Positions 41,423-50,269 of a DNA stretch of 64,000 nt are shown here, piece by piece (the stretch's first letter is position 1; every line of letters starts with the position of its first letter). The notes under the pieces were generated by a model, which was not told where the DNA came from, did no database searches, and saw nothing but the letters and a program-made list of their open reading frames with translations. The DNA is from Paenibacillus physcomitrellae (lineage in GTDB: Bacteria; Bacillota; Bacilli; Paenibacillales; Paenibacillaceae), in the NCBI RefSeq assembly GCF_002240225.1, contig NZ_CP022584.1, positions 2,046,001 through 2,110,000 on the forward strand, in the 5' to 3' direction. The position numbers and the translations under genes were made by a program.

Positions 41423-41908
41423 ATGATTAACAAACTGGAACCCCCGCCTAGGCTGGACGAATACGTCAACCGTTTAACCACTAACAAAATCGGCACGATC
41501 GAACTTTTTCGTTTTGACCCCTATTTTGTTACGAAGACGATGTATCCGATTCAGGCTGATGAAGTATTTGTCCTGCTGCAGTTGACCTGCGGGGGCGTTG
41601 TTGGCCGGGCCGAGCTTCACCTGCCGGGAGTCCATCCACATTTTGATCTGATCCGTTTTGCTTCTGTCTATAAAGGTTTGAAGAAGGCCGGCGTTTCTGA
41701 AGCTCTTCGTTACGTAAGCGCCAGTCGGGATGAATGGGGAATTGCCCGCCGCAGGCTGGCGGAAGCCGCTTTAACCGATTTGACCGGGAAGCTGCAGGCT
41801 GCTGCCGGCAATTCTGATAGCCCAATGAGCGGTAGCCCTTCCGGCTTACCTTCAGGCTTAACACGCGACCTTTTGTTCGACTGTGCACAGTCCTATTATG
41901 CTTTCTAA
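41423..41908 (+). CDS. Uncharacterised 161-residue protein
   Basis: No family recognised. The segment IELFRFDPYF...DEVFVLLQLTCGGVVGRAEL (residues 24-68) is loosely like the N-terminal capping domain of enolase-superfamily enzymes, where a strand with V.V.L.T..G..G.GE is typical, but no barrel follows. The middle is helical (FDLIRFASVYKGLKKAGVSEALRYV) and the end has Ser/Gly/Pro runs (SPSGLPSGL). AAAGGAG lies 12 bases before the ATG. It has its own terminator, so it is likely a real single-gene unit. Confidence 0.65.
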   Translation: MINKLEPPPRLDEYVNRLTTNKIGTIELFRFDPYFVTKTMYPIQADEVFVLLQLTCGGVVGRAELHLPGVHPHFDLIRFASVYKGLKKAGVSEALRYVSASRDEWGIARRRLAEAALTDLTGKLQAAAGNSDSPMSGSPSGLPSGLTRDLLFDCAQSYYAF

Positions 41909-42184
41909 AATTGATCTGTTAAAAATCATAAAAAATCCCCGCAGCTTCAAAGCTCGGGGATTTTATTTATTCACAGGTTGAGGTTTCGCCTTATTCGACC
42001 TTGTTTCGATTGATTCACGCTGATTGGAACTAAAATGAACTTCCTGCTTTTCTTGTAAGCGAATACATTTTGAGTTGCTTTCCTATTATAACGCCCTGGA
42101 TTTGGCGAATCCTATGGCTCATTTTTTCAAAGAGGTGGTTCATTTTTTAGAAAAGTATGACATTTTTCCGGTTTTTCCAACAAA
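41909..42184. other. Non-coding interval before the IS200-like element
   Basis: It holds the terminator at 41932-41964, then AT-rich sequence with no open frame or repeat that I can support. The left hairpin of the insertion element begins at 42189. Confidence 0.5.
41932..41964 (+). terminator. Terminator of the 161-residue gene
   Basis: AAAATCCCCG, loop with AGCTT/AAGCT bases, CGGGGATTTT, then ATTTATT. Clear stem and T-rich end. Confidence 0.85.
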
Positions 42185-42324
42185 TCAGAACCACCCGTCC
42201 AACGGGTGGTTTGCACTAGGGGTATAACCCCCTGTTGCCAAACTGCGCCTAAAGACGCTAGCCTGACCACAAAGCGTTCAGGCTCAGTGTTATTTGCCTC
42301 TTTCACTTACCAGTTAAACTGGTT

Positions 42325-42798
42325 TTACTTTTTCTTGCTCTTGTTGCTGCTGAATGGATCTTCATACTCTTTTACACTCAGCTTATCTACTGCTTGGTCA
42401 TGTGCCTCTTGCTCTCGAATGTATTTGGCGACGGTGGCTTCATTTAGCCCCACTGTACTTACGTAGTAGCCTTCCGCCCAGAATTTCCGGTTCCCATACT
42501 TATACTTCAAATTGGCGTGCTTCTCGAAGATCATGAGTGCGCTTTTCCCTTTTAGATAGCCCATAAAGGAAGACACCGATATTTTCGGCGGAATCGCCAC
42601 CAGCATGTGTACATGATCCGGCATCATATGCCCTTCTAATATTTCTACTCCCTTGTATTTACATAGACGTTTCATGATTTCAATTAGATCTCTTCTCACT
42701 TGATTGTAAATCTCTTTACGTCTATACTTCGGGGTGAACACAATGTGATACTTACACATCCACTTTGTGTGCGCTAAACTAAAATTTTTATTTGCCAT
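42325..42798 (-). CDS. tnpA: IS200-type Y1 transposase TnpA
   Basis: 157 residues from ATG 42798 (AAAGGATGG upstream). The HUH motif is His-Val-His at 62-64 (PDHVHMLVAIPP) and the catalytic tyrosine Y126 (VAKYIREQE); WCKYH-like start and KFWAEGYYVSTVG are family-typical. Length is normal and no stop or frameshift is seen, so it could be active. It cuts and joins single-stranded DNA through a 5'-phosphotyrosine. The longer reading to 42831 would run through the leader hairpin. Confidence 0.92.
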   Translation of the reverse strand: MANKNFSLAHTKWMCKYHIVFTPKYRRKEIYNQVRRDLIEIMKRLCKYKGVEILEGHMMPDHVHMLVAIPPKISVSSFMGYLKGKSALMIFEKHANLKYKYGNRKFWAEGYYVSTVGLNEATVAKYIREQEAHDQAVDKLSVKEYEDPFSSNKSKKK

Positions 42799-42800
42799 AT

Positions 42801-42854
42801 AAGACCATCCTTTCAAATTGAGCCTGAACATCTCAATTTTATCGGGATGGTCTT
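42801..42854 (-). promoter_or_regulatory. Leader stem-loop sequestering the tnpA ribosome site
   Basis: AAGACCATCC (42801-42810) is the complement of GGATGGTCTT (42845-42854), with a nested stem AAATTGAG/CTCAATTT. In the minus-strand RNA, the arm nearer the gene contains the Shine-Dalgarno AAAGGAUGG, so pairing would block translation. RBS-hiding leaders are known for IS200. Confidence 0.65.
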
Positions 42855-42938
42855 ATTGGTGTAACCCTAGATCCCTCCACCCGCATAGCGGGTGGTTTTA
42901 TATTTCGCGCGTTTCACGCGCTCAACAGGCTAAAGCCT

Positions 42939-42969
42939 AAAAAAAAAGAGGCGGATTCACTCCACCTCT
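42939..42969 (-). terminator. Terminator of ecsAB
   Basis: Minus strand AGAGGTGGA, loop GTGAA, TCCGCCTCT, then nine Ts. It lies 43 bases after the ecsB stop. Confidence 0.85.
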
Positions 42970-43011
42970 GCCTGACCGGATTCTCCGGAATCTATGATGG
43001 TTCAGCTTGCT

Positions 43012-44232
43012 TTACTCCTCTTCTTCCTCGCCTTTTCGGGTTCTTTTGCCATAAACACGCTGCAGGAAGGTTATCACCAGCCCCCCGGCAAGCACATACA
43101 CGGCCTGCGCGGCTTTCCCCTCGGTGAACGAAGGCAAGAATACCAGCCACATCAGAACGGCATAGACCAGCTGAATTTGAAAAATCAGCCGGACCGCATT
43201 AGCCTTGCGGCTGCCTGCCGGAACCGGATAGAGCTGCAGCCAAAACGACTCGCTGTGCACCCTGCGAAGTTCGGACAGCTGCACACCTACCACAAATACA
43301 AAAAAGAGATATACCGCGCCCCCAAGCCAATTTTGTCCGCTGAGATAAGCCAGCAAAGCACCTACCACCGCCACGCGAAGCACGATCATAAACATGTCGC
43401 TGCGCACAAAACTTTTGGTCAGCAGATAACGGTAAGCCTGCCCAGGCTCCCAGGGAATCCGGCTGCCCCACTTCGACAGCCAGCGGCGGGTATGCACCCG
43501 CTGCTCGCGGCCGGGCACTTCCACAAACCAGCCTAGCACCATCATGGCGCGGGCGGCGTGATTTTTCTCCGCTGCAATTAGCAGCTCCCATGGTACACGC
43601 AGCCTGGGCGGCAGATAAAGCGACGCCAGATAAGCAGCAGCCAGCACGATGATAAACAGCAGGGCTTTGCCGGCCGGATGCCAGAACCAGGCAGCTACGG
43701 CCAGAACGCCGACAACCCATCGCAGCAAGCGGTACACCCCGGCGGTAGGCCGGGACACAAAGGTCAGCTCGCGCCAGCTGCCGAAGCTCATCACGACCGA
43801 CCAGCCTGCCAGCAGCAAAGCCGTCCAGCCAAATGGCTTCCCTTGGGTCTCAGCCGTTATGTATAAGGGCCAAAACGTTATAATTAACACAGCTAATATC
43901 AAATATTTGCGGACCACCGCGCCCCGCCAGGCCGGAGCAAAATAGCGGTTCATCCGAGCTTCCTGAGGAAGCAGAAAAACCGTATCAGCCGGCTGCAGGA
44001 ATGTGCGAAAGCCGCCGCCAATCGCGAAGGGGGCCAGCAGCACCAGCGCAATCCAGCGGATCGGCAGTCCTTCCGGCAAATTCCGGATGAACGCTGTATA
44101 CCAGGCCGCGAATGCAATGAGGCAGAACAGGAACAACACCGCCACACCGCTTTGCAGCACATATCCCAGATAAGGCAGGATACCGCCCCAGAATTGGCCG
44201 CTCCGTTTGCGCCGAAGCTCAACGAGATTCAT
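43012..44232 (-). CDS. ecsB: ABC transporter permease EcsB
   Basis: 406 residues, multiple hydrophobic segments. The start (LRRKRSGQFWGGILPYLGYV) and FLQPADTVFLLPQE are typical EcsB features. With EcsA it forms an exporter-type ABC complex that in B. subtilis affects protein secretion, regulated intramembrane proteolysis, sporulation and competence. ATG 44232 overlaps the EcsA stop by one base (TGATG-type coupling). No ecsC follows. Confidence 0.92.
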   Translation of the reverse strand: MNLVELRRKRSGQFWGGILPYLGYVLQSGVAVLFLFCLIAFAAWYTAFIRNLPEGLPIRWIALVLLAPFAIGGGFRTFLQPADTVFLLPQEARMNRYFAPAWRGAVVRKYLILAVLIITFWPLYITAETQGKPFGWTALLLAGWSVVMSFGSWRELTFVSRPTAGVYRLLRWVVGVLAVAAWFWHPAGKALLFIIVLAAAYLASLYLPPRLRVPWELLIAAEKNHAARAMMVLGWFVEVPGREQRVHTRRWLSKWGSRIPWEPGQAYRYLLTKSFVRSDMFMIVLRVAVVGALLAYLSGQNWLGGAVYLFFVFVVGVQLSELRRVHSESFWLQLYPVPAGSRKANAVRLIFQIQLVYAVLMWLVFLPSFTEGKAAQAVYVLAGGLVITFLQRVYGKRTRKGEEEEE

Positions 44233-44978
44233 CAGGAACGCCCGTCCTGTACCAGCGAATAAAAAATCTGCTCCAGCGGTTGTCCCTGCATGCCTGCCGC
44301 CATAGCAATTTCTTTAAGCGTTCCCTGCGTAATTACGCGCCCGTGATGAAGGATAACGAAACGGTCGCAATAATGTTCAATGGTCGATAAGATATGAGAG
44401 CTTAGCAGAATAGATGCCCCTTCGCTCCGCAGCTTCATCATAAAGTCGAGCAGAGAGCGAATCCCGAGCGGGTCCAGGCCCAGGAAAGGTTCATCGATAA
44501 TGTACAGCTTCGGTCTGGCTACAAAAGCGCACATGATCATCACTTTCTGCTTCATTCCTTTGGACAAATGGATGGAGAGACTGTCCATCTTGTCCTCCAT
44601 CCGGAACAGTGCGGACAGCTCTGCCGCCCGAACCTCATAATCGCTGCGCTCTACACCATAAGCCCGGGCGGTAAATTCCAAATGCTCCCGCACGGTCATT
44701 TCCTCGTATAGCAGCGGTGATTCGGGCACAAAAGCAAGCGCTCCCTGATACTGCTCCAGATCCCGGGCGCGGGTCGTCCCGTCCACCCGGATTTCGCCTT
44801 TTTCCGGATTCATGAGGCCGAGGATATGCTTCATCGTGGTGCTTTTCCCCGCTCCGTTGAGACCGATCAGTCCCACCATTTCCCCGGGCATGACCTTAAT
44901 GCCGACGTCATGCAGCACCGGGCGTTTCAAATTATAGCCGCCGCTTAAAGCTTCAATTTCCAAAACCGGATTTTGCAT
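44232..44978 (-). CDS. ecsA: ABC transporter ATP-binding protein EcsA
   Basis: 248 residues. Walker A GLNGAGKST, Q-loop PESPLLYEE, signature LSKGMKQKV, Walker B LYIIDEPFLGLDP, switch His in LLSSHILST. The spacing and sequence match EcsA. I prefer ATG 44978, nine bases after GGAGG; a TTG directly precedes it. Supplies ATP hydrolysis for EcsB. Confidence 0.93.
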   Translation of the reverse strand: MQNPVLEIEALSGGYNLKRPVLHDVGIKVMPGEMVGLIGLNGAGKSTTMKHILGLMNPEKGEIRVDGTTRARDLEQYQGALAFVPESPLLYEEMTVREHLEFTARAYGVERSDYEVRAAELSALFRMEDKMDSLSIHLSKGMKQKVMIMCAFVARPKLYIIDEPFLGLDPLGIRSLLDFMMKLRSEGASILLSSHILSTIEHYCDRFVILHHGRVITQGTLKEIAMAAGMQGQPLEQIFYSLVQDGRS

Positions 44979-45057
44979 CAAGGCTGGCCTCCCTTTCCTT
45001 CTCTTGTTCAGCTTGCGCCCCTGGTTTTATCCTGCTAAAATTCACCCTGCAAAAAAA

Positions 45058-46506
45058 TTAATCCCGAGGCGGTTTGTTCTTCAGCCACTTCGGTGCCCCT
45101 TTATTTTTGCGGTCGCGGTGCCGATCCAGCTTCCGTTCGCCGGCCGGCTTAACGGCTGACGTCTTGGCCCCCGCTTTGCGGGCAGACGAAGGTTTCGGCC
45201 TTGCCGCCCCGCGGCCCGTGTCCGAACCTCTTTCCGAACCTCTATAGCCCTCCGTGTCCCCGCCTCTGCCGGATAAGCCGCGTGTTCCGCTTTCGCCCCG
45301 GCGTCCTCTGTTCTCCGTATCCGGATCCCGCAGCGGTTTCACTTCACGGCGGAATGGCCGTGCTTCTTCTTTAGGCGTCGTGATGCGGCCGCCGGCCAAT
45401 CCGCGCAGTCCAAACGAAATGCCCAGTTCTCTGGCGAACTTGCGGATAATAAAGGTTTCCTGAGGGGCGACAATCGAAATGGACAGCCCCTTACGTCCCA
45501 TACGGCCTGTCCGTCCAGCCCGGTGCACATAGTTCTCGGAATCGGTTGCCGGATCAAGGTGAATGACCATCCCCAATTGCTCAATATCCAGACCGCGCGC
45601 AGCCACGTCGCTCGCGACCAGCACGCGGTATTCGCCTTCCCGAAATCTGCGGAGCGTCAGGCTGCGTGTCGTCTTATCCGCATCCCCATACAGCGCTCCG
45701 GCGTTTAATCCCACATAATTCAGTTTGGCTTCCACTTCGCCGATCGAATCGATTTGGTTAACGAACACCAGCACCTTCGGCACATCATAGGTCCGGATAA
45801 TTCTCCGCACCAGATCAATTTTGTCCCTTTGTTCGCAGACAAAATACAGATGCTCCAGCGTTGCCGAAGTCCGCTGCTCCGGTTCAATGCCGATCTCCAC
45901 CGGATCTTTCATTTCACGGGCCGCCAGGGAACGGATTTCGTCCGTTACAGTCGCAGACAGGAACAACAGCTGGCGGTCGCGCAGCGACGCCTTCAGAATT
46001 TGATCCACGTCACCTGCTCCGCCCAGCTGGAACAACTGGTCTACCTCGTCAACGACGAGCATCCGCGTCTCATGCAGCTTCAGCTTCCGGCTCGCGAGCA
46101 GCTCACGGACACGCCCCGGCGTTCCAACGACTAGCTGTGGATGCCGCTTCAAACGCTCCACCTGCCGGCCGATCGCAGCCCCGCCGATTAACGCCTGCGC
46201 TTCAATGCCCGTTCCTTCTGCATAACGCTGGCTTTCGCGCAAAATTTGCATCGCAAGCTCCTGCGTCGGCGCCAGAATAAGCGCCTGCATCACCTTGCGC
46301 TCCGGATCAATCCGCTGCAGCACAGGCAAGAGGTAAGCGAGCGTCTTCCCCGTACCCGTCTGTGACTGAGCGAGCACGTCGCAGCCTTCGAGTACAGCCG
46401 GAATCGCACTTTCCTGAACGGGAGACGGCGCTGTAATGCCGAATTCGGCCAATCGTTCTGCCAGCCTCTGCTCGACCCCGATATTTATAAATGTTTGAGT
46501 TGTCAT
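45058..46506 (-). CDS. DEAD-box RNA helicase (DEVD variant) with basic C-terminal tail
   Basis: 482 residues. Helicase core motifs: Q motif FGITAPSPVQESAIP, Walker A SQTGTGKT, PTQELAMQ, TPGR, DEVD in place of DEAD, SAT, then VFVNQ, ARGLDIE and HRAGRTGRMG. The DEVD form occurs in the YfmL/CshB-type helicases of Bacillaceae, which act in ribosome assembly and cold growth. After residue 370 comes an Arg/Gly-rich RNA-binding tail (RRGESGTRGLSGRGGD) ending in KNKGAPKWLKNKP. Single gene with its own promoter. Confidence 0.92.
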   Translation of the reverse strand: MTTQTFINIGVEQRLAERLAEFGITAPSPVQESAIPAVLEGCDVLAQSQTGTGKTLAYLLPVLQRIDPERKVMQALILAPTQELAMQILRESQRYAEGTGIEAQALIGGAAIGRQVERLKRHPQLVVGTPGRVRELLASRKLKLHETRMLVVDEVDQLFQLGGAGDVDQILKASLRDRQLLFLSATVTDEIRSLAAREMKDPVEIGIEPEQRTSATLEHLYFVCEQRDKIDLVRRIIRTYDVPKVLVFVNQIDSIGEVEAKLNYVGLNAGALYGDADKTTRSLTLRRFREGEYRVLVASDVAARGLDIEQLGMVIHLDPATDSENYVHRAGRTGRMGRKGLSISIVAPQETFIIRKFARELGISFGLRGLAGGRITTPKEEARPFRREVKPLRDPDTENRGRRGESGTRGLSGRGGDTEGYRGSERGSDTGRGAARPKPSSARKAGAKTSAVKPAGERKLDRHRDRKNKGAPKWLKNKPPRD

Positions 46507-46542
46507 GTAGGTCCACCTTTATTCTAAAAAGTCGTTATTTCC

Positions 46543-46571
46543 ATTATATGCGATAATACGTGCCGCTCCAA
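46543..46571 (-). promoter_or_regulatory. SigA promoter of the helicase gene
   Basis: Minus strand TTGGAG, 17-base spacer, perfect TATAAT. The start site would be about 30 bases upstream of the ATG, leaving a short leader with AAAGGTGG. Confidence 0.6.
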
Positions 46572-46620
46572 ATCAAATCGCGGCCGCATCCCGCTGATCA
46601 TCCAATTTCTTCCTATGACC

Positions 46621-46658
46621 AAAAAAAAGCACCCCCGGAGCATTCCGGAAGCGCCTTT
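46621..46658 (-). terminator. Terminator of the SDR gene
   Basis: Minus strand GGCGCTTCCGGA, loop ATGC, TCCGGGGGTGC, then eight Ts, directly after the SDR stop. Confidence 0.85.
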
Positions 46659-46670
46659 CGCAAATCCTTG

Positions 46671-47450
46671 TTATTTCTTGTTAATGACACCGCCAGCCAA
46701 TTTGTCCGCAAGCCGCGGAAACAGCTGGTAAAGCTTCGTCCCGATCCCCGCCGCCCAAGGCAGGTCCACTTCGGTTTTCTTTCTCTCAATCACTTGCACA
46801 ACGGCCTTGGCCACTTTCTCCGGCTTCATCATAAACCAGCCGACATTCTTGACGTAACTTCCGTCCGGGTCCGCCTCTGTAAAAAAAGGCGTATCAATCG
46901 GTCCCGGATTTACGGCAGAAAGCGTAACGCCTGTTCCCCGCAGCTCCTGCCTCAACGCGTTCGTAAAACCAAGCACAGCATGTTTGCTGGCCGAATAGGC
47001 GGATGACTTCGCCGTGCCAAGCTTGCCCGCGATGGAAGCGATATTAACAATGTGGCCCTTGCCAGCTGCCAGCATCCCGGGCAAAACAGCCTTTGTGCAG
47101 CGGACCACACCCATATAATTCACATCCATCATCGATTCGAACTCGTTCATCGGCGTTTCGGTAAAAGGCTTGAACCTGCCGAAGCCCGCATTGTTAATCA
47201 GGCAATCCACAGATCCATACGTATCGTTAATCCTCTGAAAAGCTTCAGCTACCGATTCCTCTGAAGAAACATCCAGTCTTACAAGTCCGAAAGGTCCGGA
47301 TAATCCGGCACCTACCTGTTCCAGCTTGTCCTGATTACGGGCTGCAAGTACTACAAAAGCTCCACGCTTGGACAGCTGACGGGCCATTTCCGACCCGATT
47401 CCGCTGGAAGCGCCGGTAATGACAATCCGCTGTTCTTTAAGCATGCCCAT
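46671..47450 (-). CDS. Short-chain dehydrogenase/reductase (YqjQ-like)
   Basis: 259 residues, classical SDR: TGASSGIG nucleotide motif, LINNAG, catalytic Ser in NIASIAGKLG, YSASK (Tyr and Lys), and NPGPIDTPFF. The C-terminal extension KLYQLFPRLADKLAGGVINKK is like that of YqjQ and related bacterial DltE-like enzymes. Oxidoreductase of unknown substrate, cytoplasmic or loosely membrane-associated. Single gene. Confidence 0.88.
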   Translation of the reverse strand: MGMLKEQRIVITGASSGIGSEMARQLSKRGAFVVLAARNQDKLEQVGAGLSGPFGLVRLDVSSEESVAEAFQRINDTYGSVDCLINNAGFGRFKPFTETPMNEFESMMDVNYMGVVRCTKAVLPGMLAAGKGHIVNIASIAGKLGTAKSSAYSASKHAVLGFTNALRQELRGTGVTLSAVNPGPIDTPFFTEADPDGSYVKNVGWFMMKPEKVAKAVVQVIERKKTEVDLPWAAGIGTKLYQLFPRLADKLAGGVINKK

Positions 47451-47535
47451 GCTCTCGCATCCTTTCTGCTATAGAAGGCGGCAATCCTCCGTCCTGAAGC
47501 CCCCGCTTCACTTGCCGCCAGTTGCAGAATCTATA

Positions 47536-47991
47536 TTACGAGATCATGACTTGAATATCCAATTCGCCTATACCATCCATATGTAGTGGAATACAGAGTG
47601 CTTTGCGCGTCTCGTGCGCATTCTCTTCCGATTTCATGACTTTAGGTGGAGTAATATCCACAACATAACCTTGATTCGACAATATGGTGCTGGCATTTCC
47701 GCTGATCATGTTGCCAAGCTCCGAAATGGCGCTCTGCCCCATTTCGTCCATCTCCGTAAGGACAAAACCACCCATCATGACCGATACAATCCGGAGAGCC
47801 ACTTGTTCCTGAAGGCCAAATACAACATTGCCGCTGAACTGGCCTGTCATCCCAACTTGGATCCAGATATGATTTTGGATGGGAGCGATCTCTTTTACGC
47901 CAAGACTTCCGGTGGAAGGCGAAATCTGGATGACCTGTTCAAGTACAAGCCGTGCAGATTCCAAAAAAGGATTAATCACTTCTGCTTTCAC
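47536..47991 (-). CDS. cheX: CheX-family chemotaxis phosphatase
   Basis: 151 residues from GTG 47991 (AAAAGGGG ten bases before); GTG 48012 is possible but poorly placed. The CheC/CheX/FliY phosphatase signature is ISELGNMISGNA with the Glu and Asn that dephosphorylate CheY-P. Both strand pattern and length fit CheX. It stands outside any chemotaxis operon here, so it may serve another receiver domain or act as an orphan modulator of motility. Confidence 0.85.
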   Translation of the reverse strand: MKAEVINPFLESARLVLEQVIQISPSTGSLGVKEIAPIQNHIWIQVGMTGQFSGNVVFGLQEQVALRIVSVMMGGFVLTEMDEMGQSAISELGNMISGNASTILSNQGYVVDITPPKVMKSEENAHETRKALCIPLHMDGIGELDIQVMIS

Positions 47992-48182
47992 GTAAAATGC
48001 GCCCCTTTTCACTTGGAACTGTTATGATGTGCATCCTAAGTCCCGCTCTTAATTATTTAGATTATACTTGATCAAAACAAATAAATCATTAACTTTCAAC
48101 AAATTTCGTACATAAAACTTCCTCTGTCTGTCCATTGTACAGATACAAATAAAATTGCTTAAAAAGCTAATTCCGATTCCCA

Positions 48183-48211
48183 TTGCTCCAAAACGTGCTA
48201 ACCCCTATAAT
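48183..48211 (+). promoter_or_regulatory. SigA promoter of the LysR gene
   Basis: TTGCTC, 17-base spacer, TATAAT; 67 bases upstream of the ATG at 48279. Confidence 0.55.
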
Positions 48212-48278
48212 ATTATGAAAAGCTGACCCAGGTTCGGACCATTTGGTTTAGAGTCGTAGTGATGCAAGGAGGGGTACT

Positions 48279-49181
48279 ATGAACATCAGCCAGTTGGAAA
48301 CTTTAATCACGATTTCAAAGACAAAAAGCTTTCGCAAAGCCGGTGAATTGCTTAATCTGACACAACCCGCCGTATCTGCTCAGATCAAAAGCCTTGAAGA
48401 TGAATTCAAAACCGTGCTTGTTGACCGGAACCAGCCGGTAACACTCACCGACAGGGGCCAGGTCTTTCTGGAGAGAGCAGAACGCATCTTGGACATTGTC
48501 GAAGAATTGAAGCAAAAACTGTCGGATATGGAACAGACGCCTCAAGGGCATATCGTCCTAGGTACAACGACCTCCATCGCGATTCAGATTTTGCCGCGTA
48601 TCCTTTCCTATTTCCAGGATCAATTCCCGCTCATCAAAACGACTATCCAGTCCATGGCATCATCCCAAATCTACCAGCATGTCGAGCAAGGGCTTGTCGA
48701 TATCGGTATCGGGTATCTGATCGAGCACAACCCGCAGATCCACGCTTCCGTCCTGTACTACGATACCTTTGAAGTCGTCGTGTCTCCTCTTCATCCGCTT
48801 GCCAAGGAAGAACAACCCGAGCTTGAAATGCTGCGGGACCTTCCCTTAATTCTGCTCTCTCCGGATACAGTCGGGCGGCGGTTTGTCGAGCAGGTATTCA
48901 GGGATCATAATATGGAGCCCAATGTAGTGATGGAGCTGTCAAGCAGCGAAGAAGTCAAGCGGATGGTTGAAATCAACCTCGGCGCCGCCATCATTTCCAA
49001 GCAGACCATCTCCAGAGAACTCCGGCTCGGCACTTTGCAAATCGTTCCTATCCCAGAGCTGGAGGTTACTCATCCGGTAGGTGTCATCTACAAATCGAGC
49101 CGTTACATCAACTCGGCCATGCAGCAATTCCTTGGCGATTTGAAAGGCATGCCGGAAACCAAATTCACCGGGTCTGATTGA
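48279..49181 (+). CDS. LysR family transcriptional regulator
   Basis: 300 residues. N-terminal winged helix (FRKAGELLNLTQPAVSAQIKSLEDEF) and a periplasmic-binding-like effector domain (GHIVLGTTTSIAIQILPRILSYF). No divergent partner: upstream is a non-coding stretch and CheX on the other strand. The hisJ-type gene follows after 29 bases, so it could be co-transcribed. The effector is unknown; similarity to CysL/CbbR-type regulators is only general. Confidence 0.88.
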   Translation: MNISQLETLITISKTKSFRKAGELLNLTQPAVSAQIKSLEDEFKTVLVDRNQPVTLTDRGQVFLERAERILDIVEELKQKLSDMEQTPQGHIVLGTTTSIAIQILPRILSYFQDQFPLIKTTIQSMASSQIYQHVEQGLVDIGIGYLIEHNPQIHASVLYYDTFEVVVSPLHPLAKEEQPELEMLRDLPLILLSPDTVGRRFVEQVFRDHNMEPNVVMELSSSEEVKRMVEINLGAAIISKQTISRELRLGTLQIVPIPELEVTHPVGVIYKSSRYINSAMQQFLGDLKGMPETKFTGSD

Positions 49182-49210
49182 CCGGTTCTGTTTAAGAAAG
49201 GAAACAAGCT

Positions 49211-50020
49211 ATGAAATTTGATCTCCATACCCATCATTTTCGCTGCGGTCATGCCGACGGCAATATCCGGGATTATATTGAAGCCGGTATAGCTGCAGGC
49301 CTTCAGGTTATCGGCATCAGCGATCATACCCCTTATTTCGCAAGTGCCGAAGAGCAGCCTTTTCCCCGCATTGCCATGGGCAAGCAGGAGCTTAAGTCTT
49401 ATGTAGACGAAGTTTTAAAGCTAAAAAAGGAGTACGAGGGCCAAATAGATGTGCTGCTGGGAATCGAATCCGATTTCTTTCCGGAGCATGCTTCGCTCTA
49501 CCGGTCCACGCTGGCTGCATATCCCTTTGATTATATTATCGGTTCCGTACACAGCAGTGATAATACCAGTATCTTTAATAAATCGCGTTGGAAAAATTTA
49601 TCTCCTAAAGAACAGATTGTTCATAAGGAAAATTATTACGATCTGATCCGCCAATCCGCGCGCAGTGGTATGTTCCAGATTCTGGGTCACATCGACGCCA
49701 TGAAAGGAAATTATCCGCCTTTCTCCGAAATTCCGGCCGAGAAAGCGATTGATGACACGCTGCGCACGATTGCCGAATGTGGAGTAGCTATTGAAATCAA
49801 TACATCCGGCAAAACGAAGCTCAGCGGCGGCTGGTATCCGTCTGACGCCATTCTTGAGCGCGCCCTGCATTACGGCGTCGAAGTGACCTTTGGCTCGGAT
49901 GCTCACATCCCTTCCCGCGTAGGGGACGAATGGGAACAGGTTGCCGCCAGACTGAAAGAGATCGGCTTCACAACCTGGGTCTATTACAAACAGAAGCAGA
50001 AACAAACGGTCGCCTTGTAA
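49211..50020 (+). CDS. hisJ: PHP-family histidinol-phosphatase (HisJ/HisK type)
   Basis: 269 residues with the PHP metal sites: DLHTHHFRCGHADG, GISDHTPY, LGIESDFFPEH, GSVHSSD, LGHIDAMK and GSDAHIPSRVG. This order is typical of histidinol-phosphatases of Bacillota, which convert histidinol phosphate to histidinol; other phosphoesterase roles are possible because no his operon is near. GAAAGGAAACAAGCT precedes the ATG. Confidence 0.88.
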   Translation: MKFDLHTHHFRCGHADGNIRDYIEAGIAAGLQVIGISDHTPYFASAEEQPFPRIAMGKQELKSYVDEVLKLKKEYEGQIDVLLGIESDFFPEHASLYRSTLAAYPFDYIIGSVHSSDNTSIFNKSRWKNLSPKEQIVHKENYYDLIRQSARSGMFQILGHIDAMKGNYPPFSEIPAEKAIDDTLRTIAECGVAIEINTSGKTKLSGGWYPSDAILERALHYGVEVTFGSDAHIPSRVGDEWEQVAARLKEIGFTTWVYYKQKQKQTVAL

Positions 50021-50053
50021 ACTTCTGCCTATAAAGGCTGAAGGCCACATATG

Positions 50054-50110
50054 GAGAGACGTGCAGCATGAACCGGTCGTAACGGTTGTGAACACGCCTC
50101 TCTTTTTTTT
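50054..50110 (+). terminator. Terminator of hisJ
   Basis: GAGAGACGTG pairs with CACGCCTCTC (one mismatch) around an inner AACCG/CGGTT hairpin, then eight Ts. Confidence 0.8.
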
Positions 50111-50155
50111 CGTCAGGAACATGTTTGTCTCTCTGTCATCCGGGGCAGCTCGCTG

Positions 50156-50192
50156 ACAAAAAAAGAGAACCCAGCCACGGTGGCAAGGTTCC
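50156..50192 (-). terminator. Terminator of the acetyltransferase gene
   Basis: Minus strand GAACC-TTGCCAC, loop CGTG region, GTGGCTGGGTTC, then TCTTTTTTT. Confidence 0.75.
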
Positions 50193-50269
50193 AAAAGTAA
50201 TATATATTCAAAAGGGGGTCATGTCTTCATATTAACCGCTTTGTGTTAGGTTTAAATCACAGTAATATT

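Larger units (their letters stand above)
42185..42900 (-). mobile_element. IS200/IS605-family insertion sequence (IS200 type, tnpA only)
   Basis: A single tnpA gene is flanked by subterminal hairpins as in IS200/IS605 elements: AACCACCCGT-CCA-ACGGGTGGTT at 42189-42211 and CCACCCGC-ATA-GCGGGTGG at 42877-42895. These elements move as single strands and make no target duplication, so ends cannot be fixed from one copy; limits here are approximate. No tnpB is present. Further hairpins (AGCCTGA...TCAGGCT near 42259; CCAGTTAAACTGG near 42311) lie after the gene. The element sits harmlessly between convergent-side units. Confidence 0.8.
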
